From Stenotrophomonas maltophilia (lineage in GTDB: Bacteria; Pseudomonadota; Gammaproteobacteria; Xanthomonadales; Xanthomonadaceae), in assembly GCA_002387845.1 (NCBI GenBank), contig DGLB01000044.1, forward strand, positions 1-64,000: a stretch of 64,000 nt of DNA. The letters run 5' to 3'. Position numbers and translations under genes: made by a program. The notes beneath the pieces were generated by a model, which did not search any database, was not told the origin of the DNA, and worked only from the letters and a program-made list of their open reading frames with translations. Shown here piece after piece: positions 43,037 to 51,948 of the stretch. Position 1 is the first letter of the stretch, and each line of letters starts with the position of its first letter.

Positions 43037-44473
43037 TCAACCCAGCCAATGCACGTTGGACGACGGCGTGGTGAAGAAGGTCTCACCCGCATCGAAGCTC
43101 ACCCGGGCACGCAGGTTGAAGTCGAAGTTCGGCCGCAGGGTCTGCAGAAACTCGCGGGGAATGGCCGCGCCCATCGCCTTGGCCTCCAGTTCCACCGCAG
43201 TGATCGGCACCGCGTCGCGTACGGTCTGCTGTACCGAGGTGCCGTCGCTGCTCAGCCCGGTCACCCACAGCGTCAGCAGGTGGCCCGGTGCGGCGAACGA
43301 AAAGCCGGTCATCTGGAACCAGAGTCCCTCGGTGGGCACGTCGACCAGTCCGATGCCCGGCCGGCCCTCCGCCAACGGGCATTTGGGCGGCGGGTAGTCG
43401 CCCTGCGGCAGCGGGCGTACCCGCAGACGGAATCGGTCGGAGGTGTGCACGCGCCCGCCGGGCCGGGTGAGCCGGTAGAACACGTCCAGGCGTTTGTCTT
43501 CGCCGCCCATGTTGGCCGGCACCGCCGCAGCAGGAATCTGGAAGCGCAGCGGGTTGCCCGGGCTGTGCGGTGCCTCGGCCACGTGCTGGCCGCCGGCCGG
43601 ATGACCGTCCCAATGCATCGCGAGGGCATCGTCCGCCGTCACCGGAGCCGACGCCGGCACATCGACGTACACGCCGAAGAACGCCTTGGCCGCATCCAGG
43701 TAGCCGAGTCCCCCACCTTCGCTCTGCGCTTTGTCCACCACCGGCGGGTCCAGCTGCAGGGGCGCGACAATGCGCAGCGACAGCGCCTCCGACGACAAGG
43801 CCACGCCCTCGCGTGCGAACTGCCACTGCAGCATCACGTTGCCACCGATGTTCGCCTCCAGCCACTGCGGCTCCAGCCGCAGCGTGAGCACACCGGCGTC
43901 GAGCGCTTCCTGTGTCACCGGGGTGGCGATGAGGGTGCTGCCGCTGCTCTGCGCGCCCTGCCAATGCACCAGCACCACGTCGTCCACCGCCAGCAGGTCG
44001 TCCAGTGGCACGACTACGGCCAGCCCCTCCGGGTGCAGGCTCGGGTCCAGTTCAAGACCGGGTTCGTCCGGTAGCTGTGCGGCAGGCAGCCGGGCGCGTT
44101 CGGGCGGTATCAGGGTGATGACCTGAACGGGCGAGTTCTCGGACGTCCCGTCCTCTCGCGCCACGACGTAGAAGAATTCCGCGTCAAAGCCGTCACCTGC
44201 AACCATGCTGCTCTTGGGAAGCGCCCAAATCATCGCCTTGCCTTCGTCGCCCGGCTCGACGGGCTCCTTCCGCTCCCATTTCGGCAGGCCCAATGACGGT
44301 TTGAAGGTGAAGGTCACCTCATCGCCGACCGCCATGCCCGGATACGGCGGCACGACCACCTGCACCGTGGTGGGCGCGCCCATCACGTCCAGGTGCAGAT
44401 CATGCGATTCGCGCACCTGCGGTACCGGCAGCGGCGTAGCGGCGCGGGCTATCCCGTGTTGCGATGACGACAT
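43037..44473 (-). CDS. Ig-like protein leading the RHS island unit (478 aa)
   Basis: 478 residues with GGAG upstream. No signal peptide. It contains about four Ig-like modules (VAVGDEVTFTF-type strands: PGMAVGDEVTFTFKPS, LLAVDDVVLVHWQGAQ, VTADDALAMHWDGHPAGG). Its last about 80 residues (TAVELEAKAMGAAIPREFLQ, FNLRARVSFDAGETFFTTPS) are shared with the 492-aa protein at the far end of the same unit, so related proteins open and close the operon. It is transcribed divergently from the secreted repeat protein at 44858. Function unknown. Confidence 0.68.
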   Translation of the reverse strand: MSSSQHGIARAATPLPVPQVRESHDLHLDVMGAPTTVQVVVPPYPGMAVGDEVTFTFKPSLGLPKWERKEPVEPGDEGKAMIWALPKSSMVAGDGFDAEFFYVVAREDGTSENSPVQVITLIPPERARLPAAQLPDEPGLELDPSLHPEGLAVVVPLDDLLAVDDVVLVHWQGAQSSGSTLIATPVTQEALDAGVLTLRLEPQWLEANIGGNVMLQWQFAREGVALSSEALSLRIVAPLQLDPPVVDKAQSEGGGLGYLDAAKAFFGVYVDVPASAPVTADDALAMHWDGHPAGGQHVAEAPHSPGNPLRFQIPAAAVPANMGGEDKRLDVFYRLTRPGGRVHTSDRFRLRVRPLPQGDYPPPKCPLAEGRPGIGLVDVPTEGLWFQMTGFSFAAPGHLLTLWVTGLSSDGTSVQQTVRDAVPITAVELEAKAMGAAIPREFLQTLRPNFDFNLRARVSFDAGETFFTTPSSNVHWLG

Positions 44474-44736
44474 GACGTACTCCAGGCTGCTGGTCAGCGC
44501 GGAGCCATCCCCATTTCACATCGGACCGGTGGTCCAACGTTGTCACACCGACACCCTGCCGGCACGTGCGTACCGGTAGTGGCCTCCCCCGAGGCGCACC
44601 GTGGTTCATGGCTATCGTGGAATTCCCTGCGGTGCGTGCAAGCCACCGCCGGGAGTGCGAACGCTATGCCTGCACCCGTTACTTCGACGTGATGAAACGC
44701 GATTGTTTTCGCGATGCAACGCATCAAAAATTTCGC

Positions 44737-44766
44737 TTGCAAAAAAAAACCCGCGGTGTCTATGCT
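44737..44766 (+). promoter_or_regulatory. Candidate sigma70 promoter in the divergent region of the RHS island
   Basis: TTGCAA (44737-44742), 18 bp, TATGCT (44761-44766), with an A tract after the -35 box. It would give a leader of about 85 nt before the secreted repeat protein start at 44858. The whole 44474-44857 gap has no credible gene; it is the only long non-coding stretch of the island and must hold the promoters for both large units. Confidence 0.5.
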
Positions 44767-44857
44767 CGCGGCGCGGGGGAAATGCATGAGCGGACCCACC
44801 TTCCACGGCGAACGCTGACGGAAAGGCAACGCTCGATCATTTCTCGAGGCAACGACC

Positions 44858-45949
44858 ATGAAGCGGTCATGGCAATCCGCCCACGCAACGCGCGTCTTTC
44901 TCTTCGCCCTCGCCCTCGCCGCCTGCGTGGCACTGCCCGTGCATGCGCAGACGTCGAGCGAGATGGCCACACTCAATGGCCACGAGTACTCCGATTGGAT
45001 ACATGAACCCGGCAGCAGGTTCAAATGTCCAAACGGCAAGGTGTTGACGGGACGCCAGCACAAAGGCAGCGAGGAAGGCGAAACCCGCTATCGCTGCGCT
45101 TTTGCCTGGGTGCGCAACGTACGCCTGACGTTTGCGGACACGGATACTACTCCCAACTTTCCCGAGGGCGAGCCGGGAGACGTAGGAGGGATAGGTGACC
45201 ATTGGTACGTGGCCCCCATTACCTGGGTCTGGGTAGGTCGCGAGCACGATGGCGACGAGAACGGCCCCACCCGCTACAACATTGCGCAACCCGTGACGGA
45301 TCGAGGCGAGCGCCTGATCCAGCGATTCGCGGGCGGGTGGCACAGTGCCGGCTACGAGGACGACCACGAGTTCAACTGCCCGGGCGAGAACGAGGTGTTG
45401 GTGGGCCGGAACCACCAGGGGGACGAGAAAGGTCCTTCTGCCTACCTCTGCGCCACCCTCTGGACAACACCGCCCGCCACCGGCATCGCCGGCACCATGT
45501 CGTTCAGAAACACCGAGACGGAGCAACCGTGCACCATCGACATTCCCAAGTTCACCGGCGGCATCATCGACTACACGCTCACACTGCATAACGATGCAGC
45601 GATCTGCCCGAACGACATCCACATGGGGTTCAACCTGACCAACGTGGAATCTTCCGTGCGCATCCTGGTGACCGATGATGATCTGTGCAGAAAAGAGAAA
45701 GGCCAGTGGTGGGTCGAGATGCGTACGATGAAGAATCCGACGACCACCAGCCTGGAATTGGGCGTGCGTTTCCCTGAGCTTCTGCTCACCAAACCCGGTA
45801 TGCCCTACACGCCCGGGTTGCTGGTGCTGGATCGGTACCGCAAGGAAGGCGACACCACCGACCTCACCAAGTCGCTGTCGTGCGTGCGCTTCACCACCTC
45901 GGCCTCGCCGCCGACGTCGAGCACCACGACCACCCCACCGCCGCGCTGA
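44858..45949 (+). CDS. Secreted repeat protein with GRxHxGDExG motifs
   Basis: 363 residues (GAGG upstream). The signal peptide ends LALAACVALPVHA, cleaved near residue 30. Three imperfect repeats follow: FKCPNGKVLTGRQHKGSEEG (55-74), WVGREHDGDENGPTRYNIAQ (125-144) and FNCPGENEVLVGRNHQGDEK (172-191). The first and third continue to a Cys in YRC/YLC, so each is probably a small disulfide-closed unit. The second half has four more Cys and a Pro/Thr/Ser-rich end (STTTTPPPR). I do not recognise the family. A lectin- or adhesin-like role is only a guess. It is 25 bp upstream of the second full-length RHS gene, so the two are probably cotranscribed. Confidence 0.75.
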   Translation: MKRSWQSAHATRVFLFALALAACVALPVHAQTSSEMATLNGHEYSDWIHEPGSRFKCPNGKVLTGRQHKGSEEGETRYRCAFAWVRNVRLTFADTDTTPNFPEGEPGDVGGIGDHWYVAPITWVWVGREHDGDENGPTRYNIAQPVTDRGERLIQRFAGGWHSAGYEDDHEFNCPGENEVLVGRNHQGDEKGPSAYLCATLWTTPPATGIAGTMSFRNTETEQPCTIDIPKFTGGIIDYTLTLHNDAAICPNDIHMGFNLTNVESSVRILVTDDDLCRKEKGQWWVEMRTMKNPTTTSLELGVRFPELLLTKPGMPYTPGLLVLDRYRKEGDTTDLTKSLSCVRFTTSASPPTSSTTTTPPPR

Positions 45950-45974
45950 ACCCCTCGCCTGCCAGGAGTCGACC

Positions 45975-48900
45975 ATGTCTTCTTCATCTGCGGTGCATTC
46001 CCGGGCTTTCAATTTCCAGAGCCATGTGCAGCACGGTCCGGACCCGCGCACCGGCCTGTACACCATGTCCCTCGCCGTTCCCGAGCTGAAGTGCAATGCG
46101 CTGTGCGGCCCGGTGCTGCCGCTGCGTATCGGCTTCAGCCCGATGACCACGCGCGACATGGGCTTTGGCTTCGGCTGGACCATGAACCTCACCGACTACA
46201 ACCCGCAGACGAACATGCTCTCGGTGTCCGGCGGCGAAACCTATCACGTGAGTAGCAGCGGCACCACGCCGGTGATTGATGAGAAGAAGCTGGACAACTT
46301 CCACTTCCACGTCGACGGCGACGGGTACTACCGGGTGGTGCACAAGGCCGGGCATGTCGAAGTGCTTCGGGAGGGGGGCAGCTCCGACCAGCGGCTGGCG
46401 GTACCGGTGCAGTTGATCGACGCGGACGGCCGCACGCTGGACCTTCGCTACACCGACTTCGAAGGCGGCCAGCGCCTGGAGTCGGTGCACGACGCCAGTG
46501 GCGAGCTGCTGCGCGTGGTGCGCGAAGGCGCGCAGCGCGTGGAAATGCAGTTCTTTCCCGAGCGGGGTGAGGGGGGAACGCCGCTCTCGCGCTTCATCCT
46601 GCAGCTGGACGCGGACCAGTGGGTGCGCAAGATCATCCTTCCGACAGACGAACAGGCCTGCTGGCGACTGAACTACGAGAAGCTCTGGGGCATTGTCTGC
46701 ATCAACGAACTGTGGACCCCCTCCGGCGCGCACGAGATCATCGAGCACAAAAGCGGCCATGATTTTCCCGGTGGGGAACATGATCCCCTGCCCCGGGTGA
46801 CCACGCATACCGTGCGCCCCGGCCAGGGCCAACCGCCGCTCAAGGTGACCTATGCCTACAGCCTCGAGAACTTCCTCGGTTACAACGCGCTGGACCACTG
46901 GGACGACGACGGCCTGGACAACCTCTACGACCTGGCCGACCCGGACTTCAAGTACACCACCACCACCACGCTCTGCATTGGGGACGAACAGCCGCGCAAG
47001 GTGGAGCGCTGGTACAACCGCTTTCACCTGCAGACCAATGAGATCACCCTCCAGGGCACCTGCCGCAAGCGCGAGGTCACCACGCATTTTGCCGACCTGC
47101 CCGAGTACCGCACGCTTCCGTTCGACGAGCAGCCGCCGTTCTGCCAGCTGGTACACCGCCGGCAGATCTTCTGGGAGCACACCCAGGACAGCACGAAACA
47201 GCTGGAGGAAACCACCGAGACCTGGTACGACGATCATGGCAACCTGCTGCGCACGCTGAAGCCTGACGGCACCGAGGAACTGCAGACCTGGTATGCCGCG
47301 GCCGGGGAGGAAGGCTGCCCGAAGGACCCGCAGGGATTCGTGCGCAATCTCAAGTCGCGCACCGTGGTACCGGCTGCCTCTGAGCACGGTGATGCGGCCT
47401 CCGTGCACACCGAGCTGACCTATGTGGCCCTGCCGGTGCTGGGCGGCCCGGCGGACGCCACGCACCTGCGCCAGAGTGAGCGTCGCATCACCCAGCCTGG
47501 CCGGAGAACAGGCGAACTGATGCACAGCCTCACCGTCTGGCACGAAGACCCGGCCGACACGCTGCGGTTTGGCCGCGCGGAGCGCACCGAGGAGACCCTC
47601 AACACACAGTGCAAAACCACGGCCTATACTTACCGGTTACTGGACAACGCCCAGCTCGGCACCCCGGTGCTGGAGATCGTCGAAGCAGTCACCGGGTTCG
47701 ACGAGACCCACCAGGAGACCCTGGCACAGCACTCCCTGCTCAACGGCGAGGAGATCCTCAGCCGCGACGAGAATGGCGTGGAGATCCTGCACGAATTCGA
47801 TGCGCTGGGCCGCGTGACCCGCGAAACGGTGGCCCCGGGCACCGACGCCAGCGCCTCGCGCACGTTCACCTATCATCTGGTCGGCGACGGCGCAGAACCG
47901 GGCGCCCACGCCTGGCAGGCCATGACCGACGTCAAAGGCATCGAGACCCGTGTCCATCTGGACGGGCTGGCCCGCACGATCCGCCAGGAACAGCGCGACG
48001 TCGACAACAGCCCCTCGGCCGGCCTGGACCCGGCGCTGGCACCGTTCCGCGACACCTTCCTGGCGCAGTACGATGGCATGGGCCAGCTGGTCAGCGAAAC
48101 CACCCTGGACTGGCTGCGTACCGACACCTGCCGGCTCACCACGCAGTACGCCTACGACGACTGGGGCGGCCGCGAGCGGGTGACCGCACCGGACGGCACC
48201 ACCGTGGTCACGCAGCTGTCGCCCTTCGGCAAGACCGGCAAGGTGATCCACCGCTGGACCGAGAGCAACAGCACGCCGCCGCTGGTCAACAACCGTGAAG
48301 TCGAGTTTCTCAACCGATTCAACAAGCCGGAAGTGACCCAGCGCCTGGAGGCGGACGATACCGTTGTGCTGGAGCTGCAGCAGCACTACGACGGCCTGGG
48401 CCGCTGCACGCGTTCGCTGGAGCTGTTCGAGGGCGAGGAGCGGGAAACCCGCTACGACTACGACGCCTTCGACCGCTGCGTGCGCACCACCTTGCCGGGG
48501 GAAGACGTGATCGAGCAGGCGTTTGCCACGCACAGCTGCGCGGCCCTGCCGGTGAAGATCACGGTGATTCCCGCCAACGACGCCGAGCCCACCGTGGTGG
48601 TGGGCGAACAGACCTATGACGGTGTCGACCGGCTGGTCGAACGTCGCGTGGGCGGGCGGACGGAAACCTTCACCTATGCCGCCGGCAGCAGCCGCATCGA
48701 GCGCCGGACCACCCCGGCAGGCAAGCACATCGACTACACCTACACGCCCGGGCTGGACGACGCCCCCAGCAGCGTGACCGCGCCCGACGACGGGGCGGCG
48801 TACACCTACGACGGCCGAAGCGGCCTGCTGCTGACCGCGCAGAACCAGCGCGGCGGCCTGCGCCGCTATGGGTATCGGCTGGATGGCGCGCTGACCAACG

Positions 48901-50981
48901 AGGAATGGACGGGGCAGGATGCGCGCACCTACCGCACCGAACACATCGCATCGCGGCTGGGCCGCGGGCTGCAGCGTACGGACACGATCTCGAACGCGCC
49001 GGGCACGGCGATGCGGAGCACGCTGGAGTACGACCCGCAGGGGCGCATGACCGCCCACGTGCAAGGCACGGTGCGCGCGGAGATCGCGTACGACGCGTTC
49101 GGTCGCATCCTGCAGGTGACCACGCACGACCCGGCGGCGGACAGCACCGTGATCTGTGAACGCGAGTACGACACCTTCAACCGCGAAACCCTGCGTACGT
49201 TCACGGCCGCCGGCAGCGAGGTGAAGATCAGCCAGACGTGGCGTGCCGACGACCAGCTCAGCCAGCGCACGCAGACGCGCGATGGCACTGAGGTGCTGGG
49301 CGAAACCTTTACCTACGACACGCGGGGCCGTCTGCTGCTGTACCAGTGCACGGGCAGCGAGCCGCCGGTCGACCGCTTCGGCAACCGCATCCGGCAGCAG
49401 ACCTTCGTGCACGACGCACGCGACAACGTGGCCACCTGCATCACGGTGTTCACCGACGGCAGCCGCGACATGGCCACGTCCACCTTTTCCACCATCGACC
49501 CGTGCCAGGTGCTCAGCATCACCCACAGCCACGCGAGCTACCCGGGCACCGAGACCTTCAGTTACGACGCGGACGGCAATCTGGAGGTCGACCCGAAGGG
49601 AAACCAACTCAGCTACGACAGCCAGGGGCATCTGGTCGGCGTGAGCAGCCCCGACGGTGCCCGCTCGCTGGCCCGCTACCACTACGACGGGCATGGCGAG
49701 CTGGCCAGCATGGAAGACGCGGCCGGCGTGCAGACCGTGCGCTTCTACCAGGGCATGACGCTGCATCATGAGGTGGTGGGTGATGAGCAGCTGCATTACC
49801 TGCAGGCCGCCGGTGAACCGCTGGCGCAACAAGGCAGCGCGGCCGCCAGTGCCCCGCGCCTGCTGCTGAGCACCGCCATCGGCACCGTGGTGGCCGCCTG
49901 CCATGAGCAGACGCTGAGCATCGCGTCCTACGGTGCGTTCGGCGAGGCGAGCAACGACGACGTGGCGCTGCTCGGCTACAACGGTGAACGGCGCGAGGCG
50001 CACGGCTGGTACCTGCTGGGCCGGGGCTACCGTGTCTACAACCCCACGATGATGCGCTTCCACAGCCCGGATTCGGAAAGCCCGTTCGGGGCCGGTGGCC
50101 TCAACGCCTACGCGTACTGCAGCGGCAATCCGGTGCGCTACCGCGATCCCACCGGCCATTATCGCGAGGCCCCCGACTACATCTATCCGCAGCCGCAGCC
50201 CGAGCAGGGAGGTATGGGTCCGGACTGGCTGAAGTGGGTGCTGGTCGGTGCAGCGGTCGTCGGTATCGCGGCGTCTCTCTACTTTGCCCCCTGGAGTGTG
50301 GGCCTGAGCGCACCGCTGGTGGTGACCCTGGTCGGTGTGGGTCTGCAGACAGCGGGACTGGCCATGCAGACCTACGGCATGATCAAGAACGATGCGATGC
50401 TGCAGACCATTGGTGGTGGCCTGGGGACCGCGGGCGGCTTGATGAGCATGGTCGGGTCCATGTGGGCGTCGGCCCGACTCGCACATGCGGCGGCAGAAAA
50501 GGCCAGGTTCGTCAAGAACTTCGCGAAAGCGGTCGAAGCGGTGAAGAACGCGAATCCCGGTGCCAATGCCGCCAAGTTCAACAACTTCGCCAATGGTGCC
50601 TCTGGCCTCGACAAGGAAACGTCGTTTGCCAACCTGGCTGCGATGGTTCGGCAGCCCGCCACCCCGCTGCAGCCGCCACCCAGCTCCCTCACTACGCAGG
50701 TGGCCGCCACCACGCCACCGCCAACGCCGAGCACGCCGCCACAATCTCCGCAAACCTCGAGCCGCGTACCGCCGCAGACCGCACCTGCCGCGCAGGCAGA
50801 GCCAAGCCGCACAACCGGCAAAACCGCGCGTCCTCCGGTGCAGCCTGACGCTGACATTGATCTGGTTACCCAAATGAAGAACAGGCTCGATGAGCCAAAC
50901 CGGTTCGCAACGGGCAACAAGGGGAGCGCCAACAAGCTCTACACCACGGGACACCGCGCGTACGAGAATCCGACCGGGTAG
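45975..50981 (+). CDS. Full-length RHS repeat protein with polymorphic C-terminal tip (1668 aa)
   Basis: 1668 residues with AGGAG upstream. The N-terminus (HSRAFNFQSHVQHGPDPRTG, GFSPMTTRDMGFGFGWTMNL) is paralogous to the RHS protein at 25654-30363; no signal peptide or PAAR. YD repeats cover the centre (YDYDAFDRCVRTTLPGED, YDAFGRILQVTTHDP, YDADGNLEVD). The core end is GYNGERREAHGWYLLGRGYR (Tyr1335) and RDPTGHY (about 1390-1396). The tip of about 270 residues has a hydrophobic region, an Ala/Lys helical part and a Pro/Thr-rich stretch, then stops abruptly at YENPTG, where the TAG belongs to a REP. The true tail may have been cut off by REP insertion. No toxin domain is recognised. Confidence 0.88.
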   Translation: MSSSSAVHSRAFNFQSHVQHGPDPRTGLYTMSLAVPELKCNALCGPVLPLRIGFSPMTTRDMGFGFGWTMNLTDYNPQTNMLSVSGGETYHVSSSGTTPVIDEKKLDNFHFHVDGDGYYRVVHKAGHVEVLREGGSSDQRLAVPVQLIDADGRTLDLRYTDFEGGQRLESVHDASGELLRVVREGAQRVEMQFFPERGEGGTPLSRFILQLDADQWVRKIILPTDEQACWRLNYEKLWGIVCINELWTPSGAHEIIEHKSGHDFPGGEHDPLPRVTTHTVRPGQGQPPLKVTYAYSLENFLGYNALDHWDDDGLDNLYDLADPDFKYTTTTTLCIGDEQPRKVERWYNRFHLQTNEITLQGTCRKREVTTHFADLPEYRTLPFDEQPPFCQLVHRRQIFWEHTQDSTKQLEETTETWYDDHGNLLRTLKPDGTEELQTWYAAAGEEGCPKDPQGFVRNLKSRTVVPAASEHGDAASVHTELTYVALPVLGGPADATHLRQSERRITQPGRRTGELMHSLTVWHEDPADTLRFGRAERTEETLNTQCKTTAYTYRLLDNAQLGTPVLEIVEAVTGFDETHQETLAQHSLLNGEEILSRDENGVEILHEFDALGRVTRETVAPGTDASASRTFTYHLVGDGAEPGAHAWQAMTDVKGIETRVHLDGLARTIRQEQRDVDNSPSAGLDPALAPFRDTFLAQYDGMGQLVSETTLDWLRTDTCRLTTQYAYDDWGGRERVTAPDGTTVVTQLSPFGKTGKVIHRWTESNSTPPLVNNREVEFLNRFNKPEVTQRLEADDTVVLELQQHYDGLGRCTRSLELFEGEERETRYDYDAFDRCVRTTLPGEDVIEQAFATHSCAALPVKITVIPANDAEPTVVVGEQTYDGVDRLVERRVGGRTETFTYAAGSSRIERRTTPAGKHIDYTYTPGLDDAPSSVTAPDDGAAYTYDGRSGLLLTAQNQRGGLRRYGYRLDGALTNEEWTGQDARTYRTEHIASRLGRGLQRTDTISNAPGTAMRSTLEYDPQGRMTAHVQGTVRAEIAYDAFGRILQVTTHDPAADSTVICEREYDTFNRETLRTFTAAGSEVKISQTWRADDQLSQRTQTRDGTEVLGETFTYDTRGRLLLYQCTGSEPPVDRFGNRIRQQTFVHDARDNVATCITVFTDGSRDMATSTFSTIDPCQVLSITHSHASYPGTETFSYDADGNLEVDPKGNQLSYDSQGHLVGVSSPDGARSLARYHYDGHGELASMEDAAGVQTVRFYQGMTLHHEVVGDEQLHYLQAAGEPLAQQGSAAASAPRLLLSTAIGTVVAACHEQTLSIASYGAFGEASNDDVALLGYNGERREAHGWYLLGRGYRVYNPTMMRFHSPDSESPFGAGGLNAYAYCSGNPVRYRDPTGHYREAPDYIYPQPQPEQGGMGPDWLKWVLVGAAVVGIAASLYFAPWSVGLSAPLVVTLVGVGLQTAGLAMQTYGMIKNDAMLQTIGGGLGTAGGLMSMVGSMWASARLAHAAAEKARFVKNFAKAVEAVKNANPGANAAKFNNFANGASGLDKETSFANLAAMVRQPATPLQPPPSSLTTQVAATTPPPTPSTPPQSPQTSSRVPPQTAPAAQAEPSRTTGKTARPPVQPDADIDLVTQMKNRLDEPNRFATGNKGSANKLYTTGHRAYENPTG

Positions 50982-51002
50982 CGCCGGCCGTTGGCCGGCC
51001 CT
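50978..51002. repeat. GTAG REP providing the stop codon of the second RHS gene
   Basis: GTAGC then GCCGGCC-gtt-GGCCGGC. Its TAG (50979-50981) ends the RHS reading frame. Confidence 0.8.
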
Positions 51003-51047
51003 CGGTGCACCAAGGGCAAACCAACACTGCGTGACACAACGGCTTCT

Positions 51048-51299
51048 TTACCCGCCGGCCTGTTCCCGCTCCGGTATACACAACAAAATACCGCGCGGGT
51101 TGTACTCCACGGGCACATGCGTCCCCACCGACATCAGGAACTCATGCAACCACATACCACGCAGCCGCAGGCTGGGCACCAGAGGATCGCCGGGTTCCCA
51201 CTCAACGTTGTCGTGATCCAGCGAATGCACCATCACGCTTTTGGGCTTGCGCCAGTGCTGCTTGTGCTTGCGGCGCTTGGAGATCGGTTTTTTGGTCAT
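51048..51299 (-). CDS. SymE-like toxin (SymE/AbrB-fold family)
   Basis: 83 residues. The basic N-terminus (MTKKPISKRRKHKQHWRKPK) is followed by a SymE-type core: VPSLRLRGMWLHEFLMSVGT then HVPVEYNPRGILLCIPE, matching the family pattern P-x-L-x-L-x-G-x-W-L...G....V.V....G.L.I. In E. coli SymE is an SOS-induced toxin whose mRNA is held off by the antisense RNA SymR. SymE homologues are often found beside RHS genes, as here. The start has AGGAG upstream (GTAGAGA further away). The structured region just upstream may carry the control RNA. Confidence 0.65.
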   Translation of the reverse strand: MTKKPISKRRKHKQHWRKPKSVMVHSLDHDNVEWEPGDPLVPSLRLRGMWLHEFLMSVGTHVPVEYNPRGILLCIPEREQAGG

Positions 51300-51319
51300 G
51301 GTCAGGCTCCTGTAGAGAG

Positions 51320-51455
51320 CTCCCTCGCCGGATGGCGAGGGAGTCGGGAGGCTGAAAACCGGACAACTTACGGCGCGACGTATTTCCTTGAGGGGTCTTT
51401 TATTTCGTCACCCTCCCGACGCATGTTACGAGGCGTTTTTAGTTGCCGGATTTTC
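51320..51455. other. Structured non-coding region upstream of the SymE-like gene
   Basis: A perfect 10-bp stem, CTCCCTCGCC-ggat-GGCGAGGGAG (51320-51343), is followed by two interleaved inverted repeats. GTCGGGAGG (51343-51351) pairs with CCTCCCGAC (51412-51420), and GAAAACCGGACAACT (51354-51368) pairs imperfectly with AGTTGCCGGATTTTC (51441-51455). The order a-b-a'-b' allows alternative folds or a pseudoknot. A weak plus-strand terminator-like ACGC...GCGTTTTTT (51419-51440) lies inside. It could be an antisense or regulatory RNA for symE, or a remnant of a mobile element. Confidence 0.4.
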
Positions 51456-51948
51456 AGGTCCGAGACCACACCATGCGCGCATCGAAGACGTGATGGAAAT
51501 CGATGGCGCGCGCCGATTCTAGCGAGTTGACGGACGCGGCACACAATTGGTGTCGTGATTGGACCGAAGTTGTGCGGATGGCCTGTTCAGCGTCATGCGA
51601 TGTCGTAAGCGTCCAGTGCTTCATTCTGGAATGGACGTCTCGATTCGCGTGGAGAGCAGCTGGCCAGAAGCGTCAAACCGGGCGTCACGCCGCGCGGTGC
51701 GGATCGCAGCCGACGCAGAGCACGCCTTCGCTTCTTTCCCTGCGTTACCGAGCGCGGAATCGTTCACGGCGGTCGTTTGGGAACCGACCCTACCCCCGGT
51801 CGTGACGCGCCACGCGCGCCATAGCGGTGCCGACCGCAATCCGCGTAGTGATGCGCCATGCGCGTCATCGCGGTGCCTGCAACACCCGACGAACAGGATG
51901 CGAGCCGCGTGGATTGGAAGTGTCGTGGACGCCACGCAACGCGTGGCG
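51456..51948. other. Non-coding stretch with REP remnants
   Basis: No open frame here has a credible start, codon use or family resemblance. Apart from the REPs at 51799-51867 I see nothing in it. Confidence 0.5.
51799..51867. repeat. GTAG REP and a degenerate copy
   Basis: An intact REP (51845-51867) is GTAG-TGATGCGC-cat-GCGCGTCA. A decayed copy (51799-51823) reads GTCGTGACGCGCCACGCGCG. Confidence 0.65.

Noticed and set aside
47637..50954. 1105-codon minus-strand open frame opposite the second RHS gene
   Set aside because: Shadow of the RHS YD repeats on the other strand; no recognisable protein features.
51503..51805. 100-codon open frame in the gap before cydC
   Set aside because: No ribosome binding site, no family resemblance, runs into a degenerate REP.
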